NCBI GenBank assembly: GCA_903951185.1
Contig: CAJBBC010000119.1
Location: 1-7,866 of the forward strand
Reading direction: 5' to 3'
Origin: an uncultured Actinomycetes bacterium
Lineage (GTDB): Bacteria > Actinomycetota > Actinomycetes > S36-B12 > UBA5976
DNA length: 7,866 nt
A model generated the notes under the pieces. That model was not told the DNA's origin. It did no database searches and was given only the letters and a program-made list of their open reading frames with translations. The translations under genes were made by a program, and so were the position numbers. Each line of letters begins with the position of its first letter. Positions within the stretch are counted from its first letter, which is position 1. Shown one piece after another: positions 1-5,644 of this stretch.

Positions 1-55
1 ATTGATCCTGCACATAGGCGCGAAGTAATGTTGGGATTCGGACAGTGACGCTCAT
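1..55 (-). CDS. MoaD/ThiS-family small sulfur-carrier protein, N-terminus only (partial)
   Basis: Reading leftward from an ATG at 53-55 gives an open frame to the window edge that begins MSVTVRIPTLLRAYVQDQ (18 residues). This is the first beta strand and following turn seen at the start of actinobacterial MoaD/ThiS-like ubiquitin-fold proteins, which carry a thiocarboxylate on a C-terminal Gly-Gly for sulfur transfer into cofactors or cysteine. The GG tail lies outside the window, so the exact role (molybdopterin, thiamine or CysO-like cysteine synthesis) cannot be decided. An AGGTG element sits a few bases upstream of the ATG as a possible ribosome binding site. The gene lies 69 bases downstream of the LytR_C gene on the same strand. 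That gap holds a TTGAAC hexamer that could be a -35 box, but no convincing -10. The identification rests on a short stretch and is therefore moderate. Confidence 0.62.
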   Translation of the reverse strand, partial: MSVTVRIPTLLRAYVQDQ

Positions 56-124
56 TTTGCACCTGCATTTACTTTTGTTACTTGTAGTTCTTTCTTAATA
101 AATCAGTTTTTGATAGTTCAATTG

Positions 125-604
125 TTAATTAGATAACACAAGTGTTAAAACACTTTGATTAAAGGCAGCATCAGCGGGAGCAATCACGCCGTTCACAAAC
201 GAAGAAGCGGCTAACTCATTGGCCGCAGCTTCTTGGCCCGCTGGATAGAAAACCGTATTTTTGCTTACTGCGGCGCCTTCCCAGTTACCAACTTCTTGAA
301 CTACCCAACTTTCAGTTTTAATACTGTCGCCAATTTGTTTTGCGTAGCCAACTTTTGTTGAAGCGTTAAATACTGAAACTGGAAAACGTGCAGGTGGCGC
401 AACTGTTTCAACCGGTAATGCACTGGCACTTTGAGAAGGCTGCGCTTCAGTTTCGGCTGGCGCTGAAGGCGAAGTAACACCCATCGAGTCAGTGGCTCCA
501 CTTAGTTTGAGTAACTGTTGGCCAAGTAGGCCAAGGGCTAAGACAGTAGCGGCAATAGCAATTAGCGGAGTTAGAACGCGTTGTTTCATTTGGCTACCAG
601 ACAT
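125..604 (-). CDS. Membrane-anchored protein with a C-terminal LytR_C domain
   Basis: A 159-residue protein with one N-terminal hydrophobic segment (about residues 11-28) following a short basic stretch, so it is probably anchored with its bulk outside the membrane. A Pro/Ser/Ala/Glu-rich linker spans about 40-72. The C-terminal part (about 73-159) starts FPVSVFNAST and contains a later AANELA segment; this resembles the LytR_C domain found at the C-terminus of LytR-CpsA-Psr cell-wall glycopolymer ligases and as stand-alone actinobacterial proteins. The catalytic LCP domain is absent, so it is not itself a ligase; a role in cell envelope assembly is inference. It lies 9 bases after the DUF3263 stop codon, which implies co-transcription. 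The start is uncertain: the first ATG (604) and one five codons in (589) both have weak ribosome binding sites, and the second would put the basic MKQR directly before the membrane helix. Confidence 0.72.
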   Translation of the reverse strand: MSGSQMKQRVLTPLIAIAATVLALGLLGQQLLKLSGATDSMGVTSPSAPAETEAQPSQSASALPVETVAPPARFPVSVFNASTKVGYAKQIGDSIKTESWVVQEVGNWEGAAVSKNTVFYPAGQEAAANELAASSFVNGVIAPADAAFNQSVLTLVLSN

Positions 605-613
605 GAGCCAGAG

Positions 614-1000
614 TTACTTATTTAGTTCGATACCTAGACGACGCGCAGAACGAGCACGCTGACGAGCAGCCCGCATCCGTTGCAAACGCTTAACTAACAT
701 CGGATCAAAAGCTAAAGCTTCAGGTTGATCAATTAGCGCATTTAAAACCTGGTAGTAACGAGTGGCTGACATGTCGAATTGTTCGCGGATGGCCTGCTCT
801 TTAGCACCAGCAAATTTCCACCATTGACGTTCAAATTCGAGGATGTGCTGATCGCGTTCAGGTAGAACACCTGAATTGTCTGCAGACATAGCGCGTAGGG
901 CATCACTCACATCATCAATGCTAAAGGGTGAGTCACTAATACCCGCTGTAACCCCCTCGTTCGGGGTGTCATTGTCAGCAGGAAAATCGGCGTTTTCCAT
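614..1000 (-). CDS. DUF3263 family protein, probable small HTH-type DNA-binding protein
   Basis: A 128-residue protein of an actinobacterial family without an assigned function. The N-terminal 45 residues are acidic and low in complexity. The conserved core runs from about 46 to 122 and holds LPERD, FERQWWKFAGAKEQAIR (56-72), FDMSATRYYQVLNALID (75-91) and DPMLVKRLQRMR, ending in an arginine-rich tail (RAARQRARSARR). The stretch at about 67-90 has the spacing of a helix-turn-helix, with SATRYYQVL as a likely recognition helix, and the basic tail would suit nucleic acid binding; this role is inferred. The long start is preferred because GAGGA lies 6 bases before the ATG, while the internal ATG at codon 38 has no such site. 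It is the first gene of the leftward unit with the LytR_C protein. No nuclease or enzyme motif is visible. Confidence 0.8.
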   Translation of the reverse strand: MENADFPADNDTPNEGVTAGISDSPFSIDDVSDALRAMSADNSGVLPERDQHILEFERQWWKFAGAKEQAIREQFDMSATRYYQVLNALIDQPEALAFDPMLVKRLQRMRAARQRARSARRLGIELNK

Positions 1001-1006
1001 TACCCA

Positions 1007-1011
1007 TCCTC
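1007..1011 (-). promoter_or_regulatory. Ribosome binding site of the DUF3263 gene
   Basis: The minus strand reads GAGGA here, 6 bases before the ATG at 998-1000. It supports the longer of two possible starts and therefore an acidic N-terminal extension ahead of the conserved core. Confidence 0.6.
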
Positions 1012-1021
1012 ATCCGTCTCT

Positions 1022-1081
1022 ACCAATTGAAACATATGGGAGAGGTGTGACATATGGGGCGCAAGATATCCCAATTAATTG
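1022..1081. promoter_or_regulatory. Divergent intergenic region with clustered palindromes, possible operator/promoter
   Basis: The 88 bases between the divergent DUF3263 and eamA genes hold CAATTG (1024-1029), two CATATG sites (1033-1038 and 1051-1056), GATATC (1065-1070) and CAATTAATTG (1072-1081). The nine bases ACATATGGG occur twice (1032-1040 and 1050-1058), 18 bases apart. A TTGAAA hexamer at 1027-1032 could be a plus-strand -35 box; the matching -10 would fall on the second CATATG and is a poor match. The presence of some promoter in this divergent gap is expected; its exact position and any operator function are inference. Confidence 0.35.
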
Positions 1082-1088
1082 ATACGAC

Positions 1089-2006
1089 ATGATTGAGTTT
1101 GTGTCTGAAACTCAGGTAAAAAGATGGTTCCCCATCTGGCTGGCCCTTTCAATTACTTTCGGTTTCGCTTTCGTATTTATCAAAGTTGCTAGCGAATTTT
1201 TAGATCCATTTCAGCAGAGTTTTATCCGAATTAGCCTAGGTCTGATTGCCTTAGCTCTAGTTGTAACTTTTTCACATCGAAAATTTGTAACCGATTTTAA
1301 TGCCGCCAAACATTTGGCATTTTTAGGAATAATTGGTCAAGCAATTCCATTTACTCTTTTTGCTTGGGGTAGTCACTACCTTTCATCGATTGCCTCAGGT
1401 TTAGTGAATTCAATGATGGCGCTATTCACGGCGATGCTGGCGATACTTCTTTTGCCTGAAGAAAAATTAAACAGGTCACGTCAGGTTGGATTATTTATTG
1501 GTTTTATTGGCGTGCTAATTCTCTTGGGTATTTGGGATGAAAATTTTCGGGGCACTTGGTTCGCATATTTAGCATTAACTATGGCAACTTTTTGTTACGC
1601 CATTTCTTCGATTTATACACGCAAAAATCTGTCGCCACTGAACCTTGATCCGATTTCAGCTGTGACAACACAATTATTTTTTGGGTTAATTCCAGTGGCC
1701 ATAATTGCCATTTTTGCAACCAGTCCACCGACAAGTTATCCAGTGAATGGGTTGATCTCAATTGTGATTTTAGGTGTGATGGGCACTGGCATTGCATTGG
1801 CACTTAACTTTGAACTAATTGCGCGCGCAGGTGCAGTTGCAGCTTCAACAGTCAGTTATTCAATGCCAATTGTGGCAACTTTTGCTGGAGTTCTATTACT
1901 CAAAGAAAAATTGCACTGGTACGAACCGATAGGTGCCGCGCTTGCTCTACTCGGAATTTCTTTAGTTCAAGGACTGCTAAAGCCTAAATTTCTAAAGACT
2001 AATTAA
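1089..2006 (+). CDS. EamA/DMT-family membrane transporter
   Basis: A 305-residue integral membrane protein with about ten hydrophobic segments in two repeats (roughly residues 14-142 and 155-296), the standard layout and length of the drug/metabolite transporter superfamily. Family features include the FQQSFIRISLGL helix in repeat 1, a PEEKLNRSRQVGLFIGFIGV stretch joining helices 4 and 5, and the repeat 2 end SYSMPIVATFAGVLLLKEKL followed by a Gly-rich final helix. Members export amino acids, metabolites or drugs; the substrate cannot be read from the sequence. An in-frame stop at 1080-1082 fixes the ATG at 1089 as the most upstream ATG; there is no Shine-Dalgarno sequence before it, so a leaderless or weakly translated message is possible. 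A GTG four codons in is an alternative. rpiB follows after 34 bases on the same strand. Confidence 0.9.
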   Translation: MIEFVSETQVKRWFPIWLALSITFGFAFVFIKVASEFLDPFQQSFIRISLGLIALALVVTFSHRKFVTDFNAAKHLAFLGIIGQAIPFTLFAWGSHYLSSIASGLVNSMMALFTAMLAILLLPEEKLNRSRQVGLFIGFIGVLILLGIWDENFRGTWFAYLALTMATFCYAISSIYTRKNLSPLNLDPISAVTTQLFFGLIPVAIIAIFATSPPTSYPVNGLISIVILGVMGTGIALALNFELIARAGAVAASTVSYSMPIVATFAGVLLLKEKLHWYEPIGAALALLGISLVQGLLKPKFLKTN

Positions 2007-2040
2007 GTACGATTAATTAACTTCAAAAGATAGGCCGGTA

Positions 2041-2481
2041 ATGCAGATCGCAATTGGTTCAGATCATGCTGGCTTTCATTTAAAAAACACCCTTCGCGAT
2101 TGGCTAGTTGAACAAGGCCATGAAGTTGAAGATGTTGGTACTTTCTCAGCTGAGCGCGCTGACTATCCAGTTTTCGGCGCAGCAGCTGCACAGTTAGTTG
2201 CAAACGGTAACGCCGACTATGGCGTTGTTGTTTGTGGCAGTGGCCAAGGTATTTGTATGGCGGCGAATAAAGTTGCCGGTATTCGTGCTGGGGTAATTCG
2301 TGATGACCAAGATGCGCAAATGTCTCGAGCACATAATGATGCGAATGTGGCCTGCTTTGGTGAACGTGTTACTGATTCCCAAACTGCAATTAATGCGCTA
2401 GCAGTTTTCTTAAGTACTGAATTTGAAGGTGGCCGTCACCAAAACCGCGTTGACTTACTTGGTGAATTAGACGTTAATTAA
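2041..2481 (+). CDS. rpiB: RpiB/LacA-family sugar-phosphate isomerase (ribose-5-phosphate isomerase B)
   Basis: A 146-residue cytosolic protein of normal RpiB length. It interconverts ribose 5-phosphate and ribulose 5-phosphate in the non-oxidative pentose phosphate pathway. Visible family motifs are GSDHAG (6-11) for substrate binding, DYP (41-43), CGSGQG (65-70), AANKVAGIRA (74-83), SRAHNDANV (95-103), GERV (107-110) and EGGRHQNRV near the end. C65 occupies the place of the catalytic cysteine of E. coli RpiB (Cys66) and H98 that of its His99; mycobacterial RpiB has glycine there and uses a glutamate instead. The LacA/LacB branch or allose 6-phosphate activity cannot be excluded, but the lone copy with these motifs favours RpiB. 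Only a weak AGG lies before the ATG. It is probably co-transcribed with the transporter upstream. Confidence 0.92.
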   Translation: MQIAIGSDHAGFHLKNTLRDWLVEQGHEVEDVGTFSAERADYPVFGAAAAQLVANGNADYGVVVCGSGQGICMAANKVAGIRAGVIRDDQDAQMSRAHNDANVACFGERVTDSQTAINALAVFLSTEFEGGRHQNRVDLLGELDVN

Positions 2482-2482
2482 T

Positions 2483-2500
2483 ATCGCGCTTCGGCGCGAT
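2483..2500. terminator. UUCG tetraloop hairpin between convergent rpiB and tRNA-Thr
   Basis: ATCGCGC (2483-2489), loop TTCG, GCGCGAT (2494-2500): a perfect 7-bp stem capped by a C(UUCG)G tetraloop, starting 2 bases after the rpiB stop codon. It lies between two converging transcripts and could end both. There is no U-run after it on the plus strand, and only an AT-rich ATTAATTAA on the minus side, so it is not a canonical intrinsic terminator; it may also serve as a 3'-end stabiliser. Confidence 0.6.
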
Positions 2501-2519
2501 GAATAAGTAAGTTTCTGTG

Positions 2520-2591
2520 AGCCCCCTGTCCGGATTGAACGGACGACCGCTCGCTTACAAGGCGAGTGCTCTACCACTGAGCTAAGGAGGC
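2520..2591 (-). tRNA. tRNA-Thr (anticodon TGT)
   Basis: The minus strand folds into a complete cloverleaf of 71 bases plus the discriminator. The acceptor pairs GCCTCCT with AGGGGGC (one T-G pair), the D-stem GCTC with GAGC, the anticodon stem CTCGC with GCGAG, and the T-stem GTCCG with CGGAC around TTCAATC. The anticodon loop CTTGTAA places TGT at 2557-2559, reading the threonine codon ACA and probably other ACN codons. The discriminator base is T and CCA is not encoded, so the end must be added by tRNA nucleotidyltransferase. It lies downstream of rlmB on the same strand but has its own likely promoter at 2629-2657, and it converges on rpiB. Confidence 0.96.
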
Positions 2592-2628
2592 CTGGCTAAA
2601 TTGATTTTCATCTTTCGAGCCGAAGAAC

Positions 2629-2657
2629 AGTCTAGGAAGAACTCAGGCTGAGTTCAA
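2629..2657 (-). promoter_or_regulatory. Likely housekeeping-sigma promoter of tRNA-Thr
   Basis: On the minus strand TTGAAC (2652-2657) is followed after exactly 17 bases by TAGACT (2629-2634), a good match to the -35/-10 layout of the main sigma factor and to the TAnnnT -10 usual in Actinobacteria. Transcription would start near 2622, giving a leader of about 30 bases that RNase P would remove. The spacer and half of the -35 box lie inside the palindrome described separately. Confidence 0.6.
2639..2655. repeat. 17-bp palindrome inside the tRNA-Thr promoter
   Basis: GAACTCAG, one base G, then CTGAGTTC: perfect 8-bp arms around a single central base. It covers most of the -35/-10 spacer and half of the -35 box of the proposed tRNA-Thr promoter. 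The one-base spacing argues for a site bound by a dimeric protein rather than an RNA hairpin. No regulator is known to me for this site, and it could be chance. Confidence 0.5.
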
Positions 2658-2743
2658 ATTGCGTTTAACGTTTCAGGTTTTATCTGCGCTTCAATCCTTC
2701 GATTTCTTGCCTCGATCCGCTTCGCGGTCTACGGCTCGTAATC

Positions 2744-3748
2744 TCAGTCTTCAGCTCGCATCCGAGCTATTTCGTACATTGCCACGCCGGCAGCAACGCC
2801 AGCATTAAGCGATTCGGTTTCATGAAACATCGGGATTGAAATAACTTGGTCGCAAGTATCGCGGACTAACCGAGACATTCCAGTTGCTTCGCCGCCGACT
2901 ACTAACACAATTGGCCCACTTACTAATGCTGGATCTAAGTCGTGTAAATCCACATCACCATCAGCGTCTAATCCAAATACCGTGCAGCCGGCTTTTTTAA
3001 ATGTCACAAGTTCACGAGTTAAATTTATTGCTCGTGAAACAGGAACTCGAGTTGCTGCGCCGGCTGAAGTTTTCCAAGCAGACGCCGTCATTCCAGCAGC
3101 TCGACGTTCAGGCACAAGTACGCCATCAGCACCGAATGCAGCTGAAGATCGAATAACTGCGCCTAAGTTACGTGGATCAGTAACGCCATCCAGGGCAACA
3201 ATAAAAGGTGCATATTGACCTTTAAATGAGTCTTCTAATAAATCTTTTGGTTCGGTGTATTGGTAAGGCGGGATACGCAGGGCAACACCTTGATGCAAGG
3301 CACCATCGGTCATTCGATCTAATTCACCGCGTGGAGATTCAAGTAAAGCAAGTCCGCGTTCATTCGCTAACTCAATAATTTCTTTAATTCGATCATCAGC
3401 TGTGATGTATTGCTGAACATAAAGTGCGTTAGCTGGAATCTCAGCGCGCAATGCTTCTAAGCAACTGTTTTTACCAGCTACCCATTCAATGCCATCACGG
3501 TCACGTGGACGACTTGCTTTTGAACTTGGTGTTCGAGAGGTACTTCGTGTTCCGCCGCGGCCACTTGGTTTTGCAGCTGCTTTATCGGCAGCACGCTTGC
3601 GTTTAGCAGCTGGGTGTTTTGGACGTTCAGTTGCTTTAGGCGTTGGACCACGGCCTTCAAGTTTTTGTTTACCGCGGCCGCCTGATCCAACAAGTGCGCC
3701 TTTTTTCTCAGTGCGGATAGCACCTTTACGTTTTGAGTTGCCAGCCAT
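2744..3748 (-). CDS. rlmB: TrmH-family SPOUT RNA 2'-O-methyltransferase, RlmB-like
   Basis: A 334-residue protein. By family it uses S-adenosylmethionine to methylate the 2'-OH of a 23S rRNA guanosine. Residues 1-88 are a disordered tail rich in Lys, Arg, Gly, Pro and Ser, with the KGPTP-like piece EGRGPTPKA that is usual in actinobacterial homologues. A substrate-binding domain follows (about 89-162, from WVAGKNSCLEAL), then the SPOUT domain (about 180-330) with its three knot motifs: DGVTDPRNLGAVIRSS (187-202, with N194 and R200), VVGGEATGMSRLV (283-295) and IPMFHETESLNAGVAAGVA (305-323). E. coli RlmB is about 90 residues shorter because it lacks the tail. The ATG overlaps the cysS stop codon by one base (TAATG), and GGAG lies 5 bases upstream, so translation is both coupled and directly initiated. 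The exact target nucleotide is not provable from sequence. Confidence 0.9.
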   Translation of the reverse strand: MAGNSKRKGAIRTEKKGALVGSGGRGKQKLEGRGPTPKATERPKHPAAKRKRAADKAAAKPSGRGGTRSTSRTPSSKASRPRDRDGIEWVAGKNSCLEALRAEIPANALYVQQYITADDRIKEIIELANERGLALLESPRGELDRMTDGALHQGVALRIPPYQYTEPKDLLEDSFKGQYAPFIVALDGVTDPRNLGAVIRSSAAFGADGVLVPERRAAGMTASAWKTSAGAATRVPVSRAINLTRELVTFKKAGCTVFGLDADGDVDLHDLDPALVSGPIVLVVGGEATGMSRLVRDTCDQVISIPMFHETESLNAGVAAGVAMYEIARMRAED

Positions 3749-5145
3749 TACTGCTCCAGAGTCCAGCGTGCACCATCGGCAGTATCTTCAAGTGCGATAC
3801 CAGCGGCACGTAGTTCATCACGAATACGGTCAGCAGTTGCAAAATCTTTATTTGCTTTGGCGTCACTTCGCTTTTGTATTTGTTGTTTAACAAAATGATC
3901 TAGTACTTCAGTTAGTTGCTGTGAATCTTCACCGACATTAGCCCAAGTATCGGCTAGTGGATCAACACCAAGAATGTCTAACATTTTTCGAACTGAAGCT
4001 AGTACTTCACTTACTTCCTTTACGGAAGTATTTGCAGCTAACAGAGTATTCCCATTGCCAACTACTTCATGTAAGACCGCTAATGCAGCCGGCACATTTA
4101 AATCTTCATCCATAGCAGCTGCAAAATCTGAATTAATTTTAGTTTTGGCTAAATCGACTTCACCAACAATTGCACTTGCTCGCTTAACAAAACCCTCAAT
4201 ACGCTGAAACGCGGTGGCCGATTCCCCAAGTGCGCTATCTGAAAATTCCAAGTTACTGCGGTAATGCGCGCTTGCTAAATACCAACGAACTTCAATTGGT
4301 CGAGCGCGCTTTGCAACTTCAGTAACAAGTAATGAGTTACCAAGTGACTTAGACATTTTTTCACCGGCAGTTGTTACCCAGGCATTATGTAACCAGAAAT
4401 TCGCAAAATCTTGTCCAGCCGCTTTTGACTGCGCCACTTCATTTTCATGATGTGGGAAAACTAAATCTAAACCGCCGCCATGAATGTCAAAACTATTTCC
4501 TAAATAAGCATGTGCCATAGCTGAACATTCAATATGCCATCCTGGGCGACCCTGTCCCCATGGTGTTGGCCAAGCCGGTTCACCAGGTTTTGCAGATTTC
4601 CAAAGTGCAAAGTCGCGCGTATCTTTTTTGCGAGATTCTCCCTCGGAGTCGCCAGCTGGCAACAGATCATCAATTTTCTGTCCAGAAAGTTTTCCGTAAT
4701 CTTTATAAGAACGTATATCGAAATAAACATCGCCATCAACTGCATAAGCATGACCAGCTGCGATTAACTGTTCCATTAACTCGATCATTTGAGTAATGTG
4801 GCCGGTAGCTCTTGGCTCAACAGTTGGCGGGGTGCAACCTAAAATTGCATAAGCATTTTGGAATTCGCGTTCGTAATGTGCGGCAACGGCCCACCATGGT
4901 CGACCTTCAGTGACACCTTTAGCCAAAATCTTGTCATCAATATCTGTGACATTTCGAACTAACGTAACTTCATAGCCAGTTGCGCGAAGCCACCTAGCTA
5001 AAACATCAAATGCAACACCTGAACGTATATGGCCAACATGTGGTGCGGCTTGCACAGTGGCGCCACAAACGTACATTGATACCTGTCCTGGGACCAATGG
5101 CGTAAATTCGCGAACCGACTTAGCGGCAGTGTCATAAAGGCGCAC
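3748..5145 (-). CDS. cysS: Cysteinyl-tRNA synthetase
   Basis: A 465-residue class I aminoacyl-tRNA synthetase that charges tRNA-Cys, close to the usual 460 residues. The ATP-binding signatures are PHVGHIR (35-41, the HIGH motif) and KMSKS (263-267). Zinc ligands match those of E. coli CysS: C27, C207, H232 and E236 within CGATVQ, GWHIECSAM and FPHHENE. A DALR-like helical region and an anticodon-binding end (ADRIRDELRAAGI) complete it. The paralogue MshC, which makes mycothiol, is excluded by the full-length C-terminal part and overall likeness to actinobacterial CysS. The start is GTG: an in-frame TAG at 5155-5157 blocks any longer version, and the next ATG (codon 24) would remove part of the active-site fold. 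No clear Shine-Dalgarno precedes it, so initiation may depend on ribosomes finishing ispF 19 bases upstream. Confidence 0.97.
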   Translation of the reverse strand: MRLYDTAAKSVREFTPLVPGQVSMYVCGATVQAAPHVGHIRSGVAFDVLARWLRATGYEVTLVRNVTDIDDKILAKGVTEGRPWWAVAAHYEREFQNAYAILGCTPPTVEPRATGHITQMIELMEQLIAAGHAYAVDGDVYFDIRSYKDYGKLSGQKIDDLLPAGDSEGESRKKDTRDFALWKSAKPGEPAWPTPWGQGRPGWHIECSAMAHAYLGNSFDIHGGGLDLVFPHHENEVAQSKAAGQDFANFWLHNAWVTTAGEKMSKSLGNSLLVTEVAKRARPIEVRWYLASAHYRSNLEFSDSALGESATAFQRIEGFVKRASAIVGEVDLAKTKINSDFAAAMDEDLNVPAALAVLHEVVGNGNTLLAANTSVKEVSEVLASVRKMLDILGVDPLADTWANVGEDSQQLTEVLDHFVKQQIQKRSDAKANKDFATADRIRDELRAAGIALEDTADGARWTLEQ

Positions 5146-5164
5146 GGAATAAGGCTACTAACTT

Positions 5165-5644
5165 TTAGCGGATTGACAGTAATGCAATAGCAATGGCGGC
5201 AATGCCTTCACCGCGTCCAGTTAGACCAAGACCATCAGTAGTTGTGCCAGATACCGAAACTGTGGCGCCACTTAATGCACTGGACATTGCTTCTTGCGCT
5301 TCATGTCGGCGAATACCTATTTTCGGACTATTGCCGATTACCTGCACCGATACATTAACTATCTCGAAACCAGCTTCATTGATTAACCGGTTAACTTCAG
5401 TTAATAAAGTGCTGCCGCTACTACCAGCCCACTTTGGCTCACTTGTTCCAAATACCGCGCCTAAATCACCAAGTCCGGCCGCAGCTAACAGCGCATCACA
5501 AACTGCATGGGCAGCCACATCGCCATCGGAATGACCGTCTGGACCTTTTGCTTCATTCGGCCAATCTAAACAAGCTACTTTCATTGGTCGTCCAGCAACT
5601 AATGGATGAACATCTACGCCATTACCAATTCGCAAGTTAGTCAT
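5165..5644 (-). CDS. ispF: 2-C-methyl-D-erythritol 2,4-cyclodiphosphate synthase
   Basis: A 159-residue protein, the same length as E. coli IspF. It converts 4-diphosphocytidyl-methylerythritol 2-phosphate to the 2,4-cyclodiphosphate with release of CMP, a central step of the MEP route to isopentenyl diphosphate; the family forms trimers. The metal ligands D11 and H13 lie in GVDVHPL and H46 in SDGDVAAHA (39-47). The C-terminal TTTDGLGLTGRGEGIAA is the conserved substrate/CMP-binding segment. FGTSEPKW replaces the common FPDTDP form, as usual in Actinobacteria. The ATG lies inside the last codons of ispD, with an 8-base overlap, and GGAG stands 6 bases before it, so the two MEP enzymes are translated together. 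It is separate from IspD, not the IspDF fusion of some other bacteria. Confidence 0.97.
   Translation of the reverse strand: MTNLRIGNGVDVHPLVAGRPMKVACLDWPNEAKGPDGHSDGDVAAHAVCDALLAAAGLGDLGAVFGTSEPKWAGSSGSTLLTEVNRLINEAGFEIVNVSVQVIGNSPKIGIRRHEAQEAMSSALSGATVSVSGTTTDGLGLTGRGEGIAAIAIALLSIR

Noticed and set aside
140..155. Inverted repeat AAGTGTT-AA-AACACTT near the end of the LytR_C gene
   Set aside because: It lies within the last codons on the minus strand, is AT-rich with a two-base loop and is not followed by a T-run, so it does not stand as a terminator.
2013..2020. TTAATTAA, which recurs at 2474-2481 and in related form at 1073-1080
   Set aside because: A short AT-rich palindrome expected by chance in this composition; one copy includes the rpiB stop codon itself.
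2003..2332. Minus-strand open frame of 109 codons opposite rpiB
   Set aside because: It overlaps the conserved RpiB frame and its His/Gln-rich translation shows no family motif.
2707..2731. Imperfect hairpin GATCCGC-TTC-GCGGTC after the rlmB stop
   Set aside because: Only four contiguous GC pairs plus a bulged extension and no T-run on the minus strand; too weak to call a terminator, though the operon may end here.
3489..3890. Plus-strand open frame of 133 codons opposite rlmB and cysS
   Set aside because: It is antisense to two well-supported genes; its Arg/Pro-rich translation comes from the basic tail of RlmB read backwards.
5193..5534. Plus-strand open frame of 113 codons opposite ispF
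   Set aside because: It is fully antisense to a gene with intact catalytic motifs and has no recognisable domain or ribosome binding site.
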